Part shown: in pieces, positions 6,392 through 10,079 of the stretch | How the letters are laid out: the number at the start of each line of letters is the position of its first letter | How positions within the stretch are numbered: the first letter of the stretch is position 1 | NCBI GenBank assembly: GCA_045540635.1 | Contig: JAZQHO010000111.1 | Span: 1 to 10,079 of the forward strand | Reading direction: 5' to 3' | Length of the DNA stretch: 10,079 bases | From: Limiplasma sp045540635 | Lineage (GTDB): Bacteria > Bacillota > Clostridia > Christensenellales > Aristaeellaceae | The notes under the pieces: model-generated | Databases searched by the model: none | What the model saw: the letters and a program-made list of their open reading frames with translations, nothing else | What the model was told of the DNA's origin: nothing | Made by a program: the position numbers and the translations under genes

Positions 6392-7240
6392 ATGAGCAAG
6401 CTGATCGATTTTGACGAGTATTTCAACGATTATCTGACCGAATGGATGGAGAAGAACGCTGCCCGCTTCCGCAATGCGGATGAGATGGAGGAGGCTGCCC
6501 CCCAGGTCTACGAGCAGTGGCTGGGCACCCCCGCCAAGTGGCTGGATGGCAAGTGCCCCGGCTGCGCCTTTGACGATGTGACCGATGCCGCCCAGCTGGT
6601 ATCTCTGCTCCGGGAGTATGTGAGCAGCGATGTTTCCGTGCCAGACCCGCTTCTGGAGCGCATTGCCGAAATGAACGACGAAGCCGCCGTGATGCATCTG
6701 CTTACCGACGGCGAAGCCCCCTGCGAGGCTCGCATGATGGCCATCGACCTGCTCACCCAGATGGGCTCCACCGCCCCCATGGTGGATTATCTGCGCTGGC
6801 AGGTGGAGCGCAACGTGGATGACGATCTGCTGGACAAGTCCATCGATGCGCTGGACGAGATGGGCGAGGTGGTCAAGGGGCCTGCCCTCATCGCCTTCCG
6901 GGCAGCGGACAACAAGGGCAAGGACTATCTGCTGGATGTGCTGTGCAACTTCCCCGGCGACGAGGATGTGTTCCAGTACACCTTGAGCCGCTTCAAGACC
7001 AGCCCTTCCGAGCGGGCGCTGTTTGCGGGCTACCTTGCCAAGCTGGAGGATGACCGCGCACTGGAAGCCCTGCTGGATGTAGCCGAGAGCGACGATGTAA
7101 AGTACATTGATTTTATCGAGATCCGCAGCGCCATCGAGCGGCTGGGCAGCGAAGCCCCCGTGCGCGATTTTTCCAACGATCCCACCTACAAGGCCGTCAA
7201 GCGCCTGCAGGTGAATCCTTACAAGGGGAGAATACAATGA
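6392..7240 (+). CDS. Acidic HEAT-like repeat protein, unknown function
   Basis: The 282-residue, strongly acidic and apparently cytosolic protein is built of short helices. From about residue 85 to 250 they recur with HEAT-like spacing (ERIAEMNDEAAVMHLL, ARMMAIDLLTQMGSTAPMVDYL, DKSIDALDEMGEVVKGPALIAF, RALFAGYLAKLEDDRALEALL). A single CPGC sits at 55-58 in the N-terminal part; with only one CxxC it may be structural, metal-binding as a dimer, or redox active. A near-perfect AAAGGAGG at 6374-6381 lies 10 nt before ATG. The stop codon overlaps the start of the HD-domain gene (ATGA, 7237-7240), which suggests translational coupling and perhaps a physical partnership. I do not recognise a named family. 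Confidence 0.82.
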   Translation: MSKLIDFDEYFNDYLTEWMEKNAARFRNADEMEEAAPQVYEQWLGTPAKWLDGKCPGCAFDDVTDAAQLVSLLREYVSSDVSVPDPLLERIAEMNDEAAVMHLLTDGEAPCEARMMAIDLLTQMGSTAPMVDYLRWQVERNVDDDLLDKSIDALDEMGEVVKGPALIAFRAADNKGKDYLLDVLCNFPGDEDVFQYTLSRFKTSPSERALFAGYLAKLEDDRALEALLDVAESDDVKYIDFIEIRSAIERLGSEAPVRDFSNDPTYKAVKRLQVNPYKGRIQ

Positions 7241-7905
7241 CCTTACAAGAGATCAAGCAGAATGAATCCATCCGTGCGCTGGTGCGGGCGGGCAACCAGT
7301 ATCTGGAGGCTATGGGCTATACCGATCACGGCCCCCGCCACGTGGGCTATGTGAGCGATACCGCCCAGCGTGTGCTCCACAGCCTTGGCTACGACAGCCA
7401 CACCGTGGAGCTGGCCGCCATTGCAGGCTGGGTGCACGACGTGGGCAATGCCATCAACCGCCACAACCACGGAGCCAACGGTGCCATCCTGCTCTACCCG
7501 GTTCTCAGGGAGATGGGCATGCCCATCGAGGATGTGGTATCCATCATCACCGCTGTGGGCAACCACGAGGAGCACAACGGGTTTATTTCCAACCCCATCA
7601 GCGCCGCGCTGGCCATCGGCGACAAGAGCGATGCCCACAAGAGCCGTGTGCGCGACGGCAAGCCGGACCCCACCGATATCCACGACCGGGTCAATTTTGC
7701 CATCCAGCAGAACAAAGTGACCATCGACCCGGTAAACAAGGTGATCCGGCAGGAGCTGACCATGGACGATTCCTCCAGCGTGATGGAATACCTGACCATT
7801 TACCTTGAGCGCATCCAGATGTGCGAAGCCGCCGCCGATTTTCTCGGCCAGCGGTTCCAGCTTTTCATCAACGGCGCACAGGTGAACAATCACAAAGAGG
7901 ACTGA
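7237..7905 (+). CDS. HD-domain metal-dependent phosphohydrolase
   Basis: The 222-residue protein carries the HD-superfamily metal-site pattern: His35 in HGPRHV, the HD doublet at 67-68 (WVHDVGN), histidines at 76 and 78 (RHNHG) and at 110 and 113 (NHEEHNG), and Asp129 in IGDKSD. The DHGPRH and HDVGNA blocks, with a second histidine pair, suggest a two-metal enzyme reminiscent of HD-GYP proteins, but the GYP motif is absent. HD enzymes cleave phosphate esters of nucleotides, cyclic nucleotides or alarmones; the substrate here is unknown. AAGGGGAG at 7223-7230 precedes the ATG, which overlaps the end of the upstream gene by 4 nt. The close packing with the HEAT-like protein suggests that protein may help hold or regulate the enzyme. 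Confidence 0.87.
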   Translation: MTLQEIKQNESIRALVRAGNQYLEAMGYTDHGPRHVGYVSDTAQRVLHSLGYDSHTVELAAIAGWVHDVGNAINRHNHGANGAILLYPVLREMGMPIEDVVSIITAVGNHEEHNGFISNPISAALAIGDKSDAHKSRVRDGKPDPTDIHDRVNFAIQQNKVTIDPVNKVIRQELTMDDSSSVMEYLTIYLERIQMCEAAADFLGQRFQLFINGAQVNNHKED

Positions 7906-7930
7906 GCCTTTTTTCTCCGGGAGGTTTCTG

Positions 7931-9931
7931 ATGATCTGTAAAAAATGCGGCAGCTTTGTGCCCGATGACCGCTTTACCTGCGACCGCTGCGGTACCTTTC
8001 AGGATGCCGAGAGCTTCCGGGCAAAGCGGGATACCGGCGTAAAAGCCATCCGGCAGGGGCGTGCCTCCTCCAGAGAGATGATGCTGCCACCCAAGAACGG
8101 CCCCGAAATCAAGGAATACGGAGACTACGACGGCTATACCACGGGTACGCTCCGTCAGGGCGGATCCATGCGCAGGCAAACCGCCCATGGGCACACCGGC
8201 AGCACCCCTGTATACAAAAACAAGCCTGTGGCGGCAAAGGATGGTTTTCCCCCTGTGCGGCAGGAGCAGAACCGTACCACGCAGGTGCACCACAGCAATA
8301 TCAACTGGGCGCTCATCGGCCTGATCGCTGTCCTTATGTGCATTGCAGCGGGTATCGGCTTCTATCTGTACATGAACGAGAGCGATGAGGGCCACCTCAT
8401 TACCGCCCGCAAGCTGGTGCTGGAGTCGGATGCATCCCAGTACGAGCTGGCCGTCAGCAAGGATCCGCTGCTTTTGGAGCAGCAGGAGGAGCTTCTGCGC
8501 ACATGGAACAGCGTCCCCTCCACCAGCTTCTGGGCAGCGGCTGAGGCTTACCTGAACGACGGCGATCTGCTCACCGCCCTCAAGGGCTTTACCATTGCGG
8601 ATATTCTGGATCCCAACAACTACGACGGTCTGCTTTTGCAGGCCAGCACCTATGAAATGCTTGGCGATGTCACCTCTGCCGAGGCCATCTACAACCGGCT
8701 CTACAAAGAAGTATCCGCTGTGCGCAGCGAGGCATATACCGCCCTCATCCGCATCTATCAGGAGCAGGAGCGGCGGCCCGAAGCAGCCGATATAATGCTG
8801 ATCGCCTACCAGAATACCAAGCGGGAAAACTTCCGCCTGCTTCGGGAGGACTACATCCCCGAGTCGCCGCAGGTGAATCTTGTGGCCGGGCGTTACGAGA
8901 TCAGCGCCATGAAGGAGGATATCCTGCTCACCTCGCCGCAGGGCTATGATGTGTACTATACCACCGACGATGCTGCCGTGCTCCCCGAGGAGGGCACGCT
9001 GGTAACAGACGGCATCATCCAGCCGGTGGAGGGCAGCATCCGCATCCGTGCGGTGGCGGTATCCGGCGATCTGATCAGCGATCCGCTGTCGGTCAGCTAC
9101 ACCTTCTTCTACCCCACCCCGCCTGCGCCCAAGAGCAATCTGGCGCCCAACACCTACAAAAAGCTCTACTCTGTGGAGCTGCGCCCCGGCAAGGTGGAGG
9201 GCTTCAGCAAGAAGGAGCAGGCTGAGATGGAGGCCAATCTGACCTATCATTACACCATCGACGGCTCCATTCCCACCGAGGACAGCCCCATCTTTGACGG
9301 CACGCCCATCAAGCTGCCCTCCGGGCGCGTCACCCTCAAGGCCATCTGCATCAACCAGTACGGCAAAATGTCCTCCACGCTGGAGGTAGGCTACAAGTTC
9401 GAGGTAGCGCCCTACCCCAAGAGCATGTACGGCATGAAGGACAATGCCATCAACTTTGAGGATGACAGCTTCGGCAATTTTGAATTGAACAAGACCACCC
9501 AGTACGAGTTTGAAAGCACCTTCGGCCAAGCCAAATCTGTGACCGATACCGTATACCCCTTTATGGAGGGGGAGGCCCATCTGCTGGAGTACAGCTGGGG
9601 CAATGCGATCTTTGTGCACACCGGCAACCTGTGGCAGCTGGTAAAGGTGGAGATGACCTCCGGCTTTACCTCCACCCCCAGAGGCATCGGTCTGGGTGCA
9701 ACGCTGGAAGAAGTGACCTCTGCCTACAAGGATTTCGGGCAGCTGACTTCGCCGGACGGCACAAGGGGTCTGTACTTTGCCTTCCCCAATGTGGGCCAGT
9801 ACCTGATCGCCGAGGACGGCAGCCGGTATGTGCAGTATACCGCGCATACGCTGGAGAGCAAAATGTGGGTGCTCCAGTACTGGCTGGAGGGCGATCAGGT
9901 AAAGAAGATAGTGCATTTTTATCAGCCGTGA
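7931..9931 (+). CDS. Zinc-ribbon, single-TM protein with TPR-like and chitobiase-C-terminal-like domains
   Basis: Domains in order across 666 residues: an N-terminal zinc ribbon with CxxC at 3/6 and 17/20; a polar, basic, probably disordered stretch to about 120; one membrane segment at about 126-148 (WALIGLIAVLMCIAAGIGFY); a helical TPR-like region at about 155-300; and two beta-rich units at about 312-393 and 407-492. Each beta unit holds a YYTTD- or YHYTIDGSIPTEDSP-type motif and ends in I/L-K/R-A-x-A/C. These match the CHB_HEX_C (chitobiase/hexosaminidase C-terminal) style found in surface proteins. The last 165 residues include GIGLGATLEEVTSAYKDFG (585-603), a pattern seen in uncharacterised extracellular domains. 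Expected topology is ribbon inside and the rest outside. GGGAGG at 7919-7924 lies 6 nt before ATG. It closes the hslO operon. The molecular role is unknown; a membrane sensor or anchor is possible. Confidence 0.85.
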   Translation: MICKKCGSFVPDDRFTCDRCGTFQDAESFRAKRDTGVKAIRQGRASSREMMLPPKNGPEIKEYGDYDGYTTGTLRQGGSMRRQTAHGHTGSTPVYKNKPVAAKDGFPPVRQEQNRTTQVHHSNINWALIGLIAVLMCIAAGIGFYLYMNESDEGHLITARKLVLESDASQYELAVSKDPLLLEQQEELLRTWNSVPSTSFWAAAEAYLNDGDLLTALKGFTIADILDPNNYDGLLLQASTYEMLGDVTSAEAIYNRLYKEVSAVRSEAYTALIRIYQEQERRPEAADIMLIAYQNTKRENFRLLREDYIPESPQVNLVAGRYEISAMKEDILLTSPQGYDVYYTTDDAAVLPEEGTLVTDGIIQPVEGSIRIRAVAVSGDLISDPLSVSYTFFYPTPPAPKSNLAPNTYKKLYSVELRPGKVEGFSKKEQAEMEANLTYHYTIDGSIPTEDSPIFDGTPIKLPSGRVTLKAICINQYGKMSSTLEVGYKFEVAPYPKSMYGMKDNAINFEDDSFGNFELNKTTQYEFESTFGQAKSVTDTVYPFMEGEAHLLEYSWGNAIFVHTGNLWQLVKVEMTSGFTSTPRGIGLGATLEEVTSAYKDFGQLTSPDGTRGLYFAFPNVGQYLIAEDGSRYVQYTAHTLESKMWVLQYWLEGDQVKKIVHFYQP

Positions 9932-9947
9932 TAGGGGGAGATGGGGA

Positions 9948-10026
9948 AGCCTCCCCTGTAGATGGGGAGGTGGGGCAGCGCCCACCCCCAGCCTCCCCTG
10001 TGTAAGGGGAGGGGGCGCGGAGCGCC
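9948..10026. repeat. Cluster of GC-rich palindromic repeats
   Basis: Two copies of a CCTCCCC...GGGGAGG hairpin (9950-9956 with 9964-9970, and 9992-9998 with 10006-10012, each with a 7-nt spacer) share the 12-nt start AGCCTCCCCTGT at 9948 and 9990. Between them GGTGGG (9969-9974) can pair with CCCACC (9981-9986), and after them GGCGC (10014-10018) pairs with GCGCC (10022-10026). No protein frame is credible here. From memory, similar units are dispersed between genes in several gut Clostridia. They could help end the operon or protect its 3' end, but there is no T-tract. Confidence 0.65.
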
Positions 10027-10050
10027 GGAGGGGGTGGGTGGCTTACCCGA

Positions 10051-10079
10051 GGCCCCCCCCCCACCCCCCCCCCGCCCGG
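10051..10079. other. Poly-C run, probable low-quality sequence end
   Basis: After GG come ten C, one A, ten C, G and CCC. Such a homopolymer-like run, directly after a palindrome cluster and at the very end of the window, is more like a read or contig end artefact than biology. The bases here should not be trusted. Confidence 0.5.

Overview
The window is a GC-rich stretch of bacterial chromosome, densely coded, with every supported gene on the + strand. Third codon positions are mostly G or C. Strong AGGAGG-type ribosome binding sites, a DUF624/YesL-like membrane protein, an alpha/beta-type small acid-soluble spore protein and Hsp33 together point to a Gram-positive Clostridia-type Firmicute. 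The palindromic CCTCCCC/GGGGAGG repeats at the right end remind me of intergenic repeats in Ruminococcaceae/Oscillospiraceae gut bacteria such as Faecalibacterium or Subdoligranulum. That placement is inference from style and memory, not from a search.

Left part (2-1738): the C-terminal 578 residues of a large cell-wall-associated protein. It carries five PG_binding_1 modules separated by Ser/Asn/Gly-rich linkers, and its beginning lies off the window. It ends at a strong intrinsic terminator (1762-1788).

Middle part (1825-3988): a short transcription unit with its own extended -10 promoter and a structured leader of about 80 nt. It encodes a DUF624/YesL-like membrane protein, a 66-residue SASP-like spore protein whose ribosome binding site sits in a hairpin, and a class I SAM-dependent methyltransferase. 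It closes with a 12-bp terminator hairpin.

Right part (4053-9931): five closely packed genes (gaps of 27, 35 and 25 nt, and one ATGA overlap) that look like one operon. In order they are the redox-regulated chaperone Hsp33 (hslO), a Met/Cys-rich TPR-like protein, an acidic HEAT-like repeat protein, an HD-domain phosphohydrolase, and a membrane protein with a zinc ribbon, a TPR-like region and chitobiase-C-terminal-like domains. Only the Hsp33 function is well established. The shared transcript suggests, but does not prove, a common role in protein quality control or envelope stress. I see no mobile element, CRISPR array, RNA gene or defence system.

The last 148 nt hold a cluster of GC-rich palindromes and then a run of C that looks like a low-quality sequence end. 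The most useful leads are the SASP gene with a sequestered ribosome binding site, the Hsp33-led operon of unknowns, the unusual domain architecture of its last gene, and the terminal palindromic repeats.
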